From: Proteiniclasticum sp043951855
GTDB taxonomy: Bacteria > Bacillota > Clostridia > Clostridiales > Clostridiaceae
DNA: 64,000 nt
Assembly: GCF_043951855.1 (NCBI RefSeq)
Contig: NZ_JBINJW010000014.1
Coordinates: 1 to 64,000 of the forward strand
Direction: 5' to 3'
The notes beneath the pieces are model-generated. The model was not told the DNA's origin. It saw nothing but the letters and a program-made list of their open reading frames with translations, and did not search any database. The position numbers were made by a program, and so were the translations under genes. Shown here piece by piece: positions 25,237-34,827 of the stretch. How positions within the stretch are numbered: the first letter of the stretch is position 1; each line of letters opens with the position of its first letter.

Positions 25237-27363
25237 ATGAAGGAAGATAAGATGAACAAGAGAATGGAGCATGATGCTCATGATTCTGTTTCTCATGAAG
25301 AAGAACATGCTGGGACAGGACAGGAAGAGCATCATGAATCAAATGAAAACGGATCAGAACATGAAGAGCACCATAGTCAGGGCAAGAAGCATAATGGATC
25401 GGGACACGATGACCATCATGACCACCATGCCATGATGGTGGAGGATTTCAGAAGAAGATTTTTCATCTCTCTTGTGATCACGGTACCGATTCTTGTTCTT
25501 TCCCCCATGATCCAGATGTTCCTTGGTGTGGACTGGAGATTCACCGGAGATTCGTATCTGCTGTTCGCACTCTCTACGGTGCTCTACATCTATGGAGGAA
25601 AGCCTTTTCTTACCGGGGCAAAAGACGAGCTGAAGAAGAAAGAACCTGGTATGATGACGCTGATCGCTTTTGCCATCACCGTCGCCTACATATACAGTAC
25701 CGTTGCAGTCTTCACGAAGATCGGCAGTGATTTCTTCTGGGAACTGGCGACACTGATCGTGATTATGCTCCTAGGACACTGGATCGAAATGAAGTCCGTC
25801 ATGAGCGCCTCCAGAGCACTGGATGAGCTATTGAAGCTCATGCCGGAAGAGGCGCATCTTCTGGATGAGCATGGAGAAACTGTGGATGTGCCGGTGAAAG
25901 AGCTAAAAGAGAAGGATGAAGTTCTGGTGAAACCAGGAGAGAAGATTCCCATCGATGGGATTGTCTATGAAGGGAAGTCTGAGGTGAATGAATCCATGAT
26001 CACAGGGGAATCGGTACCTGTGGTGAAGGCAGATGGCGATGAAATCATCGGAGGCGCCATCAATGGAGAAGGCATCCTGAAATTCAGAGTCAGTCATGTG
26101 GGGGAGGATACATTCCTATCCCAGGTCATAAAACTCGTGAAAGAGGCGCAGGAATCCAGATCCAGAACCCAGAGACTGGCGGATATCGCGGCCAAGTGGC
26201 TTTTCTATATCGCTTCGGTATCAGGAATACTGACCTTTACGGTCTGGATGCTTCTCGGACGAGAAATCAGCTTTGCCATGGAAAGAGCCGTCACAGTGAT
26301 CATCATTTCCTGTCCCCATGCACTGGGACTGGCGACGCCTCTGGTTACAGCGGTATCCACCAGCATCGGTGCAAAAAGAGGGCTGCTCATAAGAGACAGA
26401 AATGCCTTTGAAAGTGCACGTAAACTGGACGCTGTGGTATTTGACAAGACGGGTACGCTGACGGAAGGTGAATTCGGCGTAACGGATATCAAAGCCGTAG
26501 GAAGAACCGAAGAGGAAGTCATGAACATCGCCTACTCTGTGGAATCCAATTCGGAGCATCCCATTGCCAGAGGCATTGTAAGAGAAGGTAAAGAGAGAAG
26601 TATGAAGCTTTCGGATGTGACGGACTACAGGAACATTCCAGGGCAGGGTCTTCAGGCGAAGATGGATGGCAGAGACATTATGGTGGTGAGTCCTGGCTAT
26701 ATCAGAGAGGAAAACATCAGCTTTGACGAAGAATACTATGAGCACCTTGCAGAGCAGGGAAAGACCGTGGTATTTGTACTTGAGGACAGGAAGCTCATCG
26801 GAATCATCGCCTTGTCCGATATGGTGAGGGAGTCTGCCAAGGAAGCGGTACGAGTCCTCAAGTCCATGAATATTGAATCCATCATGCTCACAGGTGACAA
26901 CCGAAAGGTGGCTTCCTTTGTAGGAAAGGAGCTGGGCATCGATGAGATCATTTCAGAAGTGCTGCCCAATGAGAAGGCGGACAAGATTGATGCGCTGATT
27001 CGTCAGGGAAGAAAGGTTGCCATGACCGGAGACGGAGTCAACGACGCACCTGCCCTGGCAAAGGCAGACCTTGGCATTGCAGTGGGTGCAGGAACGGATG
27101 TAGCCATAGAAACGGCGGACATCATTCTGGTGAAAAGCAATCCGCTGGATGTTGTGAATATCATTAAACTTTCAAAGGCGACCTATAGAAAGATGATCCA
27201 GAATCTCATCTGGGCTACTGGATATAATGTCATTGCACTGCCCCTTGCAGCGGGTGTACTCATTAATCAGGGCATTGTCATAAGCCCAGCGCTGGGTGCG
27301 ATGCTCATGTCCCTAAGTACTGTGATTGTAGCCATCAATGCAAGGTTTCTTAAAATAGACTGA
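25237..27363 (+). CDS. copB: Copper-exporting P-type ATPase, CopB (CPH) type
   Basis: 708 residues. The N-terminus (about 1-67) is a His-rich tail (many HH, HE and HD pairs) in place of the usual CxxC domain. Eight membrane helices are expected. The ion motif is CPH in ISCPHALGLATPL, marking the P1B-3 class that moves Cu(II), Cu(I) or Ag(I). Other motifs are ITGESVPV, the phosphorylated Asp in FDKTGTLTEG, SEHPIAR with the His-Pro pair, and MTGDGVNDAPAL. An alternative ATG at 25252 also has a fair ribosome site. It is followed by a multicopper oxidase, fitting a copper-defence operon. Confidence 0.92.
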   Translation: MKEDKMNKRMEHDAHDSVSHEEEHAGTGQEEHHESNENGSEHEEHHSQGKKHNGSGHDDHHDHHAMMVEDFRRRFFISLVITVPILVLSPMIQMFLGVDWRFTGDSYLLFALSTVLYIYGGKPFLTGAKDELKKKEPGMMTLIAFAITVAYIYSTVAVFTKIGSDFFWELATLIVIMLLGHWIEMKSVMSASRALDELLKLMPEEAHLLDEHGETVDVPVKELKEKDEVLVKPGEKIPIDGIVYEGKSEVNESMITGESVPVVKADGDEIIGGAINGEGILKFRVSHVGEDTFLSQVIKLVKEAQESRSRTQRLADIAAKWLFYIASVSGILTFTVWMLLGREISFAMERAVTVIIISCPHALGLATPLVTAVSTSIGAKRGLLIRDRNAFESARKLDAVVFDKTGTLTEGEFGVTDIKAVGRTEEEVMNIAYSVESNSEHPIARGIVREGKERSMKLSDVTDYRNIPGQGLQAKMDGRDIMVVSPGYIREENISFDEEYYEHLAEQGKTVVFVLEDRKLIGIIALSDMVRESAKEAVRVLKSMNIESIMLTGDNRKVASFVGKELGIDEIISEVLPNEKADKIDALIRQGRKVAMTGDGVNDAPALAKADLGIAVGAGTDVAIETADIILVKSNPLDVVNIIKLSKATYRKMIQNLIWATGYNVIALPLAAGVLINQGIVISPALGAMLMSLSTVIVAINARFLKID

Positions 27364-27433
27364 TTCTTTGTGGGGACTGGAGAGTGCTCCAGCTCTTACT
27401 GAAAGCATACCTTTGCCATAGGAGGTGAGGAAA

Positions 27434-28870
27434 TTGAAGAATAAATGGATAGCAGGCGTCATCATTGGGACATTTCTGGTTTTCATCGGACTTCTGGGAC
27501 TCTTTCTTAGACCTGGAGAATTTCCGGTGAACAGAGATGACGGAAATGAAGATGTCGTGGATACAGATACGGACAGAAAACTCCCTGTCCCTGCCCTCTT
27601 GGAAGACAAGAACCCGAATGACGGTATTTCCGAATTCGAGATCAGTGTGCAGGAAGGGGAAACGGAATTCATCAGTGGACTAAAAACGCCCACGCTGGGG
27701 TATAACGGAAGTTATCTTGGGCCTGTAATCAGGGTCTCAAGAGGAGACGAAGTGCGGATGCATATTAAAAACGAGCTTTCTGATGAAACCTCCGTGCACT
27801 GGCATGGACTGGAAGTGGAAGGTACAGATGACGGAGGTCCTCACCAGGTGATAGCGGAGAATGGGGTCTGGGAGCCTGTCTTTGAAATCAGTCAGCCTGC
27901 GGCCACGCTATGGTTTCATCCTCATGTCATCGGCACAACGGCCATTCAGGTCTACTATGGTTTGGCAGGACTGCTCATCGTGGAGGATGAAAACTCGAAA
28001 TCGCTGAATCTTCCGGATGAATATGGGGTCAATGATATTCCTCTGATTATTCAGGACAGAAGTTTCAGTGAAGACGGTTCGTTTCTATATTACGATAACA
28101 TGATGGATGGAGCCTACGGAGAACATATCATGGTCAATGGTGCCATCACGCCCTATCTGGATGTGGACCAGGTGAAGATGAGATTCAGAGTCGTAAATGG
28201 AGCCAATGCAAGCAACTTTGATCTGAGGCTTAGTGACCGGAGCGAGTTCCAGCAGATCGCATCGGATGGAGGGCTTCTCGAAAGTCCTGTGGAAAGGGAT
28301 TCCCTCTTCATCACACCAGGAGAGAGAGCGGAAATCATCGTTGATTTCTCAAAATATGAGGACGGAGACGTTCTTGAACTTGAAAGTGATGGAGAACGGG
28401 TCATGTCATTCAGAGTAGGAGAAGAAGCGGAAGATACCACAGAGATTCCTTTAGAGCTGGCAGAAATCGAAAAGATGGATCAGGACCTGGTGACCGGTTT
28501 CAAGAGCATCGAACTGGATGGTATGGGCCGCATGGTCACACTGAATGGCCGTCAGTTTGATATGGATCGGATTGATGATGATGTGGCAGAAGGAGAACTT
28601 GAAATCTGGGAAATCACCACAAACAGATCCATGATGATGGGGAGTCTCGGACATCCCTTCCATATTCATGGGACACAGTTTCAGGTGCTCAGCCGAAATG
28701 GAGAGGAGCCTTACCAGAACGAGATGGGGTGGAAAGATACCATTTTCGTGAATGCGGGGGAAACCGTCCGGATCATTGTCAGGTTCAGATTCAAAGGAGT
28801 CTTCATGTACCACTGTCATATTCTGGAACATGAAGAAGCAGGCATGATGGGACAGCTGGAAGTGTATTGA
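27434..28870 (+). CDS. Multicopper oxidase (CueO/CotA-like), membrane-anchored
   Basis: 478 residues from TTG 27434. GGAGGTG at 27421-27427 is well spaced for TTG, whereas the GTG at 27425 lies inside that ribosome site. An N-terminal membrane helix or uncleaved signal (about 6-27) places the enzyme outside. All copper-binding motifs are present: SVHWHGLE, TLWFHPHV, HPFHIHGTQF, and MYHCHILEHEEAGMM, the last holding the type 1 ligands. It probably oxidises Cu(I) or organic substrates to limit copper toxicity, together with CopB upstream. Oxygen use by an otherwise anaerobe-like genome is notable. Confidence 0.9.
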   Translation: MKNKWIAGVIIGTFLVFIGLLGLFLRPGEFPVNRDDGNEDVVDTDTDRKLPVPALLEDKNPNDGISEFEISVQEGETEFISGLKTPTLGYNGSYLGPVIRVSRGDEVRMHIKNELSDETSVHWHGLEVEGTDDGGPHQVIAENGVWEPVFEISQPAATLWFHPHVIGTTAIQVYYGLAGLLIVEDENSKSLNLPDEYGVNDIPLIIQDRSFSEDGSFLYYDNMMDGAYGEHIMVNGAITPYLDVDQVKMRFRVVNGANASNFDLRLSDRSEFQQIASDGGLLESPVERDSLFITPGERAEIIVDFSKYEDGDVLELESDGERVMSFRVGEEAEDTTEIPLELAEIEKMDQDLVTGFKSIELDGMGRMVTLNGRQFDMDRIDDDVAEGELEIWEITTNRSMMMGSLGHPFHIHGTQFQVLSRNGEEPYQNEMGWKDTIFVNAGETVRIIVRFRFKGVFMYHCHILEHEEAGMMGQLEVY

Positions 28871-28940
28871 GAAGCAGCGGAAAAGTTTCATGATTGAGAT
28901 GTAGGATCATCCATGAAAGGAGATCTGTCAGGAAGAGGAG

Positions 28941-28970
28941 GACGGTGTCATGATGATGCCGTCTTTTTTT
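28941..28970 (+). terminator. Terminator of the copper operon
   Basis: GACGG at 28941 pairs with CCGTC (28959-28963), followed by seven T residues. Confidence 0.75.
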
Positions 28971-29028
28971 CGGAGCATCAGAAGAAAGGAGCTGTAGGTA
29001 TTATACCGTGTATACAGTTCAGGCACAT

Positions 29029-29057
29029 TAGACAATCTTTTTCACTTACAGTATACT
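29029..29057 (+). promoter_or_regulatory. Promoter of the N-ATPase operon
   Basis: TAGACA (29029-29034), 17 bp, TATACT (29052-29057), about 130 bp before atpD. Confidence 0.6.
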
Positions 29058-29191
29058 TTAAATAAACAGAATATTCGGCTAATAAAGAGGCGTGTAACAT
29101 AAGGACAGACTTCTGGAGAAGCCGGCTTGTCTTATCTGTAGAATCAATCGGCTATGGAATCGTTTGTACCAGATGCACGGGAGGTGAAGGG

Positions 29192-30589
29192 ATGGAAAAT
29201 CAGAACTGGGGGCAGATCACGAGAATCAGAGGAAGCATCATTGAGGCTTATTTTCCGGATCGTCTGCCACTTATCAACAATAAACTGACTACTGGAGAAG
29301 ATCATAAGGTGGTCTTTGAAGTGAATTCCCAGATCAGTGATAAAAGCGTCATGGCCATTGCGCTGACTTCCACATCGGGTCTTTCAAGGGGTGCCTCCAT
29401 ACTGGATGCAGGAAAACCCATCATGGTTCCTGTGGGAAACAGGACCCTTGGAAAGATATTTGATGTACTGGGCAATCAGCTGGATGAAGACACGATGTCC
29501 GGGGAGCTGCCTCTGCGATCCATTCATCAGAAGCCCGTGCCCTTTTCCAGGCGCAGCACCAGTGATGAGATTTTCATCACCGGCATCAAAGCCATAGATG
29601 TTCTGACGCCTCTGGCCAAGGGGGAAAAAGCGGGGCTTTTCGGTGGTGCGGGGGTAGGTAAATCTGTGCTGATCACGGAGCTCATCCATAACACCGCTTC
29701 CTCCTTGGAAGGGTACAGCATTTTCTGCGGCATCGGAGAAAGGTCAAGAGAAGCGGAGGAACTCTACCGTGAAATCAGGGAGGCGGGAGTCCTGGATCAT
29801 ACCGTGCTGGTATTTGCCCAGATGAACGAACCGCCAGGAGCAAGGTTCAGAGTGGGACATGGTGCGCTGACCATGGCTGAATATTTCCGTGATACGGAGA
29901 AGAAAGACGTACTGCTCCTCATTGACAATATCTTCCGGTTCATCCAGGCTGGGTCTGAAGTGTCTGGTCTTACCGGAAAGATGCCTTCCAGAGTAGGATA
30001 TCAGCCAACTCTGGCCACGGAACTTTCGGAGCTTGAGGAAAGAATCTGCAATACCAGAAGCGGATCCATCACTTCCATCCAGGCAGTCTATGTGCCTGCA
30101 GATGATTTCACGGATCCGTCGGCAACCCACACCTTCCCGCATCTGTCCGCTTCTGTGGTGCTGTCCAGAAAAAGAGCCAGTGAAGGGCTCTATCCTGCCA
30201 TGGACCCCTTAAACTCCACCTCCAGAATGCTGAATCCTGAGATAGTGGGACAGAGGCACTATGATATTGCCCGTGAAATCAAGATGACGCTGTCGGCCTA
30301 TGAGGATCTTAAGGATGTCATTGCCATGCTTGGCATCAGTGAGCTTTCCAGTAATGACAGGAATATCGTCTACCGGGCAAGAAGGCTGGAACGGTTTCTT
30401 ACGCAGCCCTTCTTCACCACGGAACAGTTTACAGGGATGAAAGGAAAGTTTGTAAAGCTTGAAGATGCCCTTACCGGATGCGAGAGAATTCTTCATGACG
30501 AGTTTTCGGACTACAGCGAAGAGGAGCTGTATATGATCGGCGCCATAGACGAAGCTGTAAGAAAGAAGGAATCAGACCATGAGAGTTAG
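29192..30589 (+). CDS. atpD: N-ATPase catalytic beta subunit
   Basis: 465 residues, F1 beta. Walker A is GGAGVGKSVLI, then GERSREAEELYRE, and DVLLLIDNIFRF holds Walker B. The late segment SATHTFPHLSAS is typical. The usual DELSEED lever reads ISELSSND here. The gene opens an operon in the order D-C-Q-R-B-E-F-A-G, the defining order of N-ATPases, a laterally spread Na+-type F-ATPase. A housekeeping F-ATPase would start with atpB. GGAGGTGA precedes the ATG. Confidence 0.93.
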   Translation: MENQNWGQITRIRGSIIEAYFPDRLPLINNKLTTGEDHKVVFEVNSQISDKSVMAIALTSTSGLSRGASILDAGKPIMVPVGNRTLGKIFDVLGNQLDEDTMSGELPLRSIHQKPVPFSRRSTSDEIFITGIKAIDVLTPLAKGEKAGLFGGAGVGKSVLITELIHNTASSLEGYSIFCGIGERSREAEELYREIREAGVLDHTVLVFAQMNEPPGARFRVGHGALTMAEYFRDTEKKDVLLLIDNIFRFIQAGSEVSGLTGKMPSRVGYQPTLATELSELEERICNTRSGSITSIQAVYVPADDFTDPSATHTFPHLSASVVLSRKRASEGLYPAMDPLNSTSRMLNPEIVGQRHYDIAREIKMTLSAYEDLKDVIAMLGISELSSNDRNIVYRARRLERFLTQPFFTTEQFTGMKGKFVKLEDALTGCERILHDEFSDYSEEELYMIGAIDEAVRKKESDHES

Positions 30590-30956
30590 AATCGTTGTAC
30601 CGGGAAAACTGCTGCTGGATCAGGAAGTGGAAAAAATCACCGCCCCAGGTGCGGAAGGATCCTTTCAGATACTGCCTCGTCATGTCGATGTGGTATGGAC
30701 TCTTCAGGCAGGCATCCTCATTCTCACAAGAGAAGAGGAGGAAAGGTTTTTCGCCATCCATCAGGGGGTGCTCGTGAAGGAAAAGTCTCTGGTGCAGATT
30801 TCATCCTATCAGGTGGTGGAAAGCACTTCACTGGAGGAGCTCAAGGAAACGGTGGAGAAGAACTTCAGAAACCTGGATGAAAAAGAGAAGAAACTCAGCA
30901 GAATTCTGGATAAGCTGGAAGCGGATACGCTGATCAGACTGGCAGAGCTGGAATAG
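30579..30956 (+). CDS. atpC: N-ATPase epsilon subunit
   Basis: 125 residues. The N-terminal beta-sandwich (MRVRIVVPGKLLLDQEVEKITAPGAEG type start, ILPRHVDVVWTL, then ILTREEEERFFAIHQGVL) is followed by a C-terminal helical pair (EELKETVEKNFRNLDEKE). It links beta to the rotor. It overlaps atpD by 11 bp. Confidence 0.9.
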   Translation: MRVRIVVPGKLLLDQEVEKITAPGAEGSFQILPRHVDVVWTLQAGILILTREEEERFFAIHQGVLVKEKSLVQISSYQVVESTSLEELKETVEKNFRNLDEKEKKLSRILDKLEADTLIRLAELE

Positions 30957-30965
30957 GAGGGTTAA

Positions 30966-31265
30966 GTGAAAAAAGAGAGCAGGACGCCTGAAGAAAAACT
31001 CATGGATAAGATTTCTTCCGATGCACAGAAGAAGATTGATGCGAGAAAGAAGGGAAAGGAGATCATGTTCGGTCTGGGTATTTTCGGTATCGTGGGATTC
31101 TCCATCGCCATTCCCACTCTACTGGGAATTCTTCTCGGTTCCTATCTCGATGGAAGAACAGAGTCCAGCATATCCTTCACCATGACGTTTCTTTTTCTGG
31201 GACTGGTCATCGGGTGTATCAATGCATGGAGATGGGTGAAAGAGACAAGTGAAGGAAAGAAGTAG
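30966..31265 (+). CDS. atpQ: N-ATPase AtpQ (AtpI-like assembly protein)
   Basis: 99 residues from GTG with GGAGGG upstream. A charged N-terminus is followed by two membrane helices (about 38-60 and 71-90), the first including GFSIAIPTLLGILLGSYLDG, as in AtpI-family proteins. AtpI-type proteins help assemble the c-ring. Position between epsilon and AtpR is characteristic of N-ATPase operons. Confidence 0.85.
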   Translation: MKKESRTPEEKLMDKISSDAQKKIDARKKGKEIMFGLGIFGIVGFSIAIPTLLGILLGSYLDGRTESSISFTMTFLFLGLVIGCINAWRWVKETSEGKK

Positions 31266-31279
31266 AGGAGGTGGAGAGG

Positions 31280-31564
31280 ATGAAGATGATACTGGCGTTT
31301 ATCGTAGGCGCTCTTCTGGGCGCAGTATTCTTTGGCGGACTGTACCTGACGGTGAGAAAGCTTAATTCCATAAAGCACCCGGCTCTTTTCATGATGCTCA
31401 GCCTGATTCTGAGGCTGGTGATTCTTGCGGGAGGAATCTATCTCATCATGGATGGTGAAATAAAGAATCTTCTCTCGGCCATGGCAGGAATTCTCATTGT
31501 AAGATTTGTGATGATCCAAAGGCTAGGAAAATCGGTTCCCTCTGAAAGAGGGGAAGGAGTGTGA
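31280..31564 (+). CDS. atpR: N-ATPase AtpR membrane protein
   Basis: 94 residues with three hydrophobic helices (ILAFIVGALLGAVFFGGLYL, LFMMLSLILRLVILAGGIYL and a third ending ILIVRFVMIQR). The conserved Arg residues in the second and third helices match AtpR, a protein found only in N-ATPase operons. ATG 31280 is chosen over GTG 31271, which overlaps the ribosome site GAGGAGG. The known hypothesis is a role in c-ring assembly. Confidence 0.83.
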   Translation: MKMILAFIVGALLGAVFFGGLYLTVRKLNSIKHPALFMMLSLILRLVILAGGIYLIMDGEIKNLLSAMAGILIVRFVMIQRLGKSVPSERGEGV

Positions 31565-31568
31565 TTTT

Positions 31569-32261
31569 GTGAATATAGACCCTAGTGAAATTGTCTATTT
31601 TGAGTGGGGATTTGTGAAAATCACAGCCACTCTGGTGTTCGCCTGGATCACCACAGCAGTGATCGTCATAGGGGCATTCATTCTTACAAGAAATCTCAGA
31701 AGCGATACGAAAATAAGCAGAAAGCAGAATGCGGTGGAAGCCCTTTTCACCATGATCAATGATCAGATCAGTGAAATCAGTCAAGGAAATGCAGATAAAA
31801 TACTGCCCTTTGCAGGGACGCTGTTTCTGTTCATTCTGGCTTCAGTTCTTCTGTCTCTGATACCAGGATTCATCTCGCCGGCGGGATCCCTGAACACCAC
31901 CATCGCCCTGGCTCTTTGCGTATTCTTTGCGGTTCCCTTCTATGGCATTTCCAGTCAGGGGATAAGGGGTTATCTCAAGGATTATCTCAAACCCACCTGG
32001 ATCATGCTGCCCTTCAACATCATCAGTGAGATTTCCAGAGCTGTATCCATGGCCATCCGTCTCTATGGAAACGTCATGAGCTCCTCCATCATTGTGGGGA
32101 TTCTAGTCACCATCGTGCCGCTTTTGTTTCCTGTAGCCCTTCAGCTTCTGGGACTTCTCACTGGCGTCATACAGGCATACATCTTTGCGGTACTGGCAGT
32201 GGTCTATATATCAGCAGCCATCAGAAACAAGGAAAATAGTGTATCGGAATCAGAACAATAG
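31569..32261 (+). CDS. atpB: N-ATPase a subunit
   Basis: 230 residues with about five or six membrane helices, the stator half of the ion channel. The essential Arg lies in IRLYGNVMSSSII. The last helix carries LTGVIQAYIFAVLAVVYIS. GTG start at 31569 with GGAAGGAG upstream, 4 bp after atpR. Confidence 0.9.
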   Translation: MNIDPSEIVYFEWGFVKITATLVFAWITTAVIVIGAFILTRNLRSDTKISRKQNAVEALFTMINDQISEISQGNADKILPFAGTLFLFILASVLLSLIPGFISPAGSLNTTIALALCVFFAVPFYGISSQGIRGYLKDYLKPTWIMLPFNIISEISRAVSMAIRLYGNVMSSSIIVGILVTIVPLLFPVALQLLGLLTGVIQAYIFAVLAVVYISAAIRNKENSVSESEQ

Positions 32262-32272
32262 GAGGTATAATC

Positions 32273-32539
32273 ATGGATTCAATGACCATCATCGGAATGA
32301 CATCCATCATCGTAGCAGGATTCACCATATCCATCGGCTCTATCGCACCGGCTCTTGGGGAAGGAAAAGCGGTTTCCCAGGCACTGGCATCCATGGCGCA
32401 GCAGCCTGATGAATCCAACACCATCTCCAGAACGCTTTTTGTAGGTCTGGCCATGATTGAATCGACGGCCATCTACTGCTTTGTGGTGACCATGATTCTT
32501 CTTTTCGCGAATCCATTCTGGAACCTGGTAGCGGGTTGA
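32273..32539 (+). CDS. atpE: N-ATPase c subunit with Na+-type ligands
   Basis: 88 residues, two-helix hairpin. Helix 1 has GSIAPALGEGKAVSQAL; Glu stands where the Ilyobacter Na+ c-ring has Gln32. The loop is MAQQPDES. Helix 2 has LAMIESTAIYCF; Glu, Ser, Thr and Tyr correspond to the Na+-coordinating set of Ilyobacter (Glu65, Ser66, Thr67, Tyr70). This supports Na+ transport, with two carboxylates per hairpin. GGAGGT lies before the ATG. Confidence 0.93.
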   Translation: MDSMTIIGMTSIIVAGFTISIGSIAPALGEGKAVSQALASMAQQPDESNTISRTLFVGLAMIESTAIYCFVVTMILLFANPFWNLVAG

Positions 32540-32543
32540 TGTC

Positions 32544-33323
32544 ATGCAGATCGGTTTATTTGAGATCATAGCCCTGATCATCAACTTCTTTGTTCTCCTT
32601 TTTGTGCTGCAGAAACTGTTCTACAAACCTGTGACGGAAATCATGGAGGAGAGGCAGCAGAAGATCGAGGACAATATCAGGAATGCGGAAAGAAAGAACG
32701 AGGAAGCGGAGGAGCTCATCAGAACCTATGAGAGGAAATTGAGTGAAATCGAAAAAGAGAAAGCGGAGACCATGAATGAAGCGGTGAAAGAGGCAGAAGA
32801 ATACAAAAAGAATCTTGTGGAAAAGTATGAAAAGGAAGCGGAAGGGAAGAAATCGGCTTTTCTCGCCGATGTAAGAGAAGATCAGGAAGCCATCGGTGTG
32901 GAAATCAGAAACTTCATGGTGAAGGGATCTGTTGATATCGCTAGAAACCTTGTGGATAGTTTCAAGCGGGAGGATCTTGAGACCTATCTGTTTGAAGCGC
33001 TTCTTGAAAGAATCAGGACCTTTGCAGAAGAGAATCATGAAAGAAGTCAAGGTAAAGAGGTCGGAGCGTATATCCTGATCAGTGCGGAAAAGGTGGATGA
33101 AAGAAAGAAGGAGCAGCTGGAATATGTGCTGCAGGAAAATCGTTTAGAAATCGCTTCACTAGAAATGAGAGAAGACCCATCTCTTGTGGCTGGATACATG
33201 CTGAAGATGCCTGATTACACCATCTATTCCAGCATCAGCCACTTTGTGGACAAGAAAGAAGAGCAGCTGAAGGAGTTTCTGGAGCAGGTGGTAAGAGACA
33301 GAGGTGAGGATTATGACGCTTAG
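32544..33323 (+). CDS. atpF: N-ATPase b subunit fused to a delta-like domain
   Basis: 259 residues, much longer than the usual 160-170. Residues 1-25 are the membrane helix, and about 26-110 a charged coiled coil (stator stalk). The last 80 residues (GAYILISAEKVDERKKEQLEY ... EDPSLVAGYMLKMPDYTIYSSI) match the C-terminal part of the delta/OSCP subunit. The operon has no separate delta gene, as known for N-ATPases, so this fusion probably supplies it. Confidence 0.87.
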   Translation: MQIGLFEIIALIINFFVLLFVLQKLFYKPVTEIMEERQQKIEDNIRNAERKNEEAEELIRTYERKLSEIEKEKAETMNEAVKEAEEYKKNLVEKYEKEAEGKKSAFLADVREDQEAIGVEIRNFMVKGSVDIARNLVDSFKREDLETYLFEALLERIRTFAEENHERSQGKEVGAYILISAEKVDERKKEQLEYVLQENRLEIASLEMREDPSLVAGYMLKMPDYTIYSSISHFVDKKEEQLKEFLEQVVRDRGEDYDA

Positions 33324-34827
33324 AAAGGAAATAGCCTATCTGGAAAATATGCTGGATCAGATGAAAGAGACACCTCTTGCGGTTGCTGAAGTGGAGGAAA
33401 GCGGAACCGTGGCATCCGTTGACAGAGGAATTGCGGTGGTGAAAGGTCTCCATCATGTGAAAAACCAGGAGCTGGTACAGTTCCCGCAGGGTATTCTAGG
33501 CCTGACATACAATCTCGACCCTCATGAGCTGGGCGTCATCCTGTTAGGTGATTACACAGGCATTCGAGCAGGAGACCCGGTCATGCGTACGTTCAAGGTG
33601 GCATCCATTCCCGTAAGCAGAAAGTTTCTGGGAAGAGTCATCGATCCTCTGGGGAACGTGCTGGATGGGAAAAAACCCGTAGAATCCAGTAGAGTTCTGC
33701 CCATTGAAAGGGAATCTCCGCCCATCATGCATAGAGCGCCGGTATCGGAGCCGCTGCAGACGGGAATCAAGGTCATAGATGCCATTGTGCCCATCGGAAG
33801 GGGGCAGAGAGAGCTGATTCTGGGTGACCGGAAGAGCGGAAAAACTTCCATTGCCCTGGACACCATCATCAACCAGAAAGGAAAAGATGTGATCTGTATC
33901 TACTGTTCCATCGGACAGCAGATTTCTTCGGTTACAAAGAATCTGGAAGTGCTGAAGAATAAAGGTGCGCTGGACCATACCGTAGTCCTGGTGGCTTCTT
34001 CTGACAGTCCTCCGGGCGTATCCTATATAGCGCCCTATGCGGCCACATCTCTGGCGGAATTCTTCATGATGGAAGGAGAGGATGTGCTCATCGTCTATGA
34101 CGATCTGACCAAGCATGCAAGAGCATACAGAGAACTATCCATTCTGCTGGAAAGACCTTCCGGTCGTGAAGCCTATCCCGGAGACATCTTTTATATCCAC
34201 TCCAGGCTGCTGGAGCGCTCCACCCACCTTAGAGAAATCTATGGAGGAGGCAGCATCACAGCGCTTCCCATCATAGAGACCCAGGCGGAAAATATCTCCG
34301 CCTACATTCCGACGAATCTCATTTCCATTACAGATGGCCAGATCTATCTGTCTCCCAAGATCTTTCAGAGCGGAAACATACCTGCGGTCAATGTAGGGAC
34401 GTCCGTATCCAGAGTAGGTGGAAAATCACAGCTGGCAGCGTATAGAGACATCACAGGTCCGCTTAAACTGAGCTATTCCCAGTTTGAAGAGCTGGAACTC
34501 TTCTCCAGTTTCAGTACGGTGGTGGATGAGAGCACAAAGCAGCTTCTTGCACGTGGAGAGAGGATCAGAAAGGTCTTCAATCAGCCGCAGTTTTCACCCA
34601 TGGAAGTGACGCATCAGATCGGCGTGTTCATGGCGCTCACTGAAGGGCTCCTGGATGAGGTGCCTCTGGATGAGATTGGAGACCATGAGAAACGGATCAT
34701 GGAAGTCGTGGAAAGCATGGAATCATTCCGGAATGCGGTTCTGCGGAACAGAACAATCGAAGAGGAAATGAAAAAGGAATTTCTGGACGCGGTGAGAGAG
34801 ACCATGGAAGAGGGGGAGGACGGATGA
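33313..34827 (+). CDS. atpA: N-ATPase alpha subunit
   Basis: 504 residues from ATG 33313. GAGGTGA six bases upstream supports it over GTG 33304. The nucleotide site is GDRKSGKTSIA, followed by CIYCSIGQQIS and DVLIVYDDLTKHA. The motif SVSRVGGKSQ holds the arginine finger region. The N-terminus is short compared with housekeeping alpha subunits, which fits the absence of a free delta subunit. It overlaps atpF by 11 bp. Confidence 0.92.
   Translation: MTLRKEIAYLENMLDQMKETPLAVAEVEESGTVASVDRGIAVVKGLHHVKNQELVQFPQGILGLTYNLDPHELGVILLGDYTGIRAGDPVMRTFKVASIPVSRKFLGRVIDPLGNVLDGKKPVESSRVLPIERESPPIMHRAPVSEPLQTGIKVIDAIVPIGRGQRELILGDRKSGKTSIALDTIINQKGKDVICIYCSIGQQISSVTKNLEVLKNKGALDHTVVLVASSDSPPGVSYIAPYAATSLAEFFMMEGEDVLIVYDDLTKHARAYRELSILLERPSGREAYPGDIFYIHSRLLERSTHLREIYGGGSITALPIIETQAENISAYIPTNLISITDGQIYLSPKIFQSGNIPAVNVGTSVSRVGGKSQLAAYRDITGPLKLSYSQFEELELFSSFSTVVDESTKQLLARGERIRKVFNQPQFSPMEVTHQIGVFMALTEGLLDEVPLDEIGDHEKRIMEVVESMESFRNAVLRNRTIEEEMKKEFLDAVRETMEEGEDG

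Larger units (their letters stand above)
28871..29191. other. Intergenic region between the copper operon and the N-ATPase operon
   Basis: It contains the copper-operon terminator and the N-ATPase promoter. The leader from that promoter is about 125 nt. No gene is seen. Confidence 0.6.
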
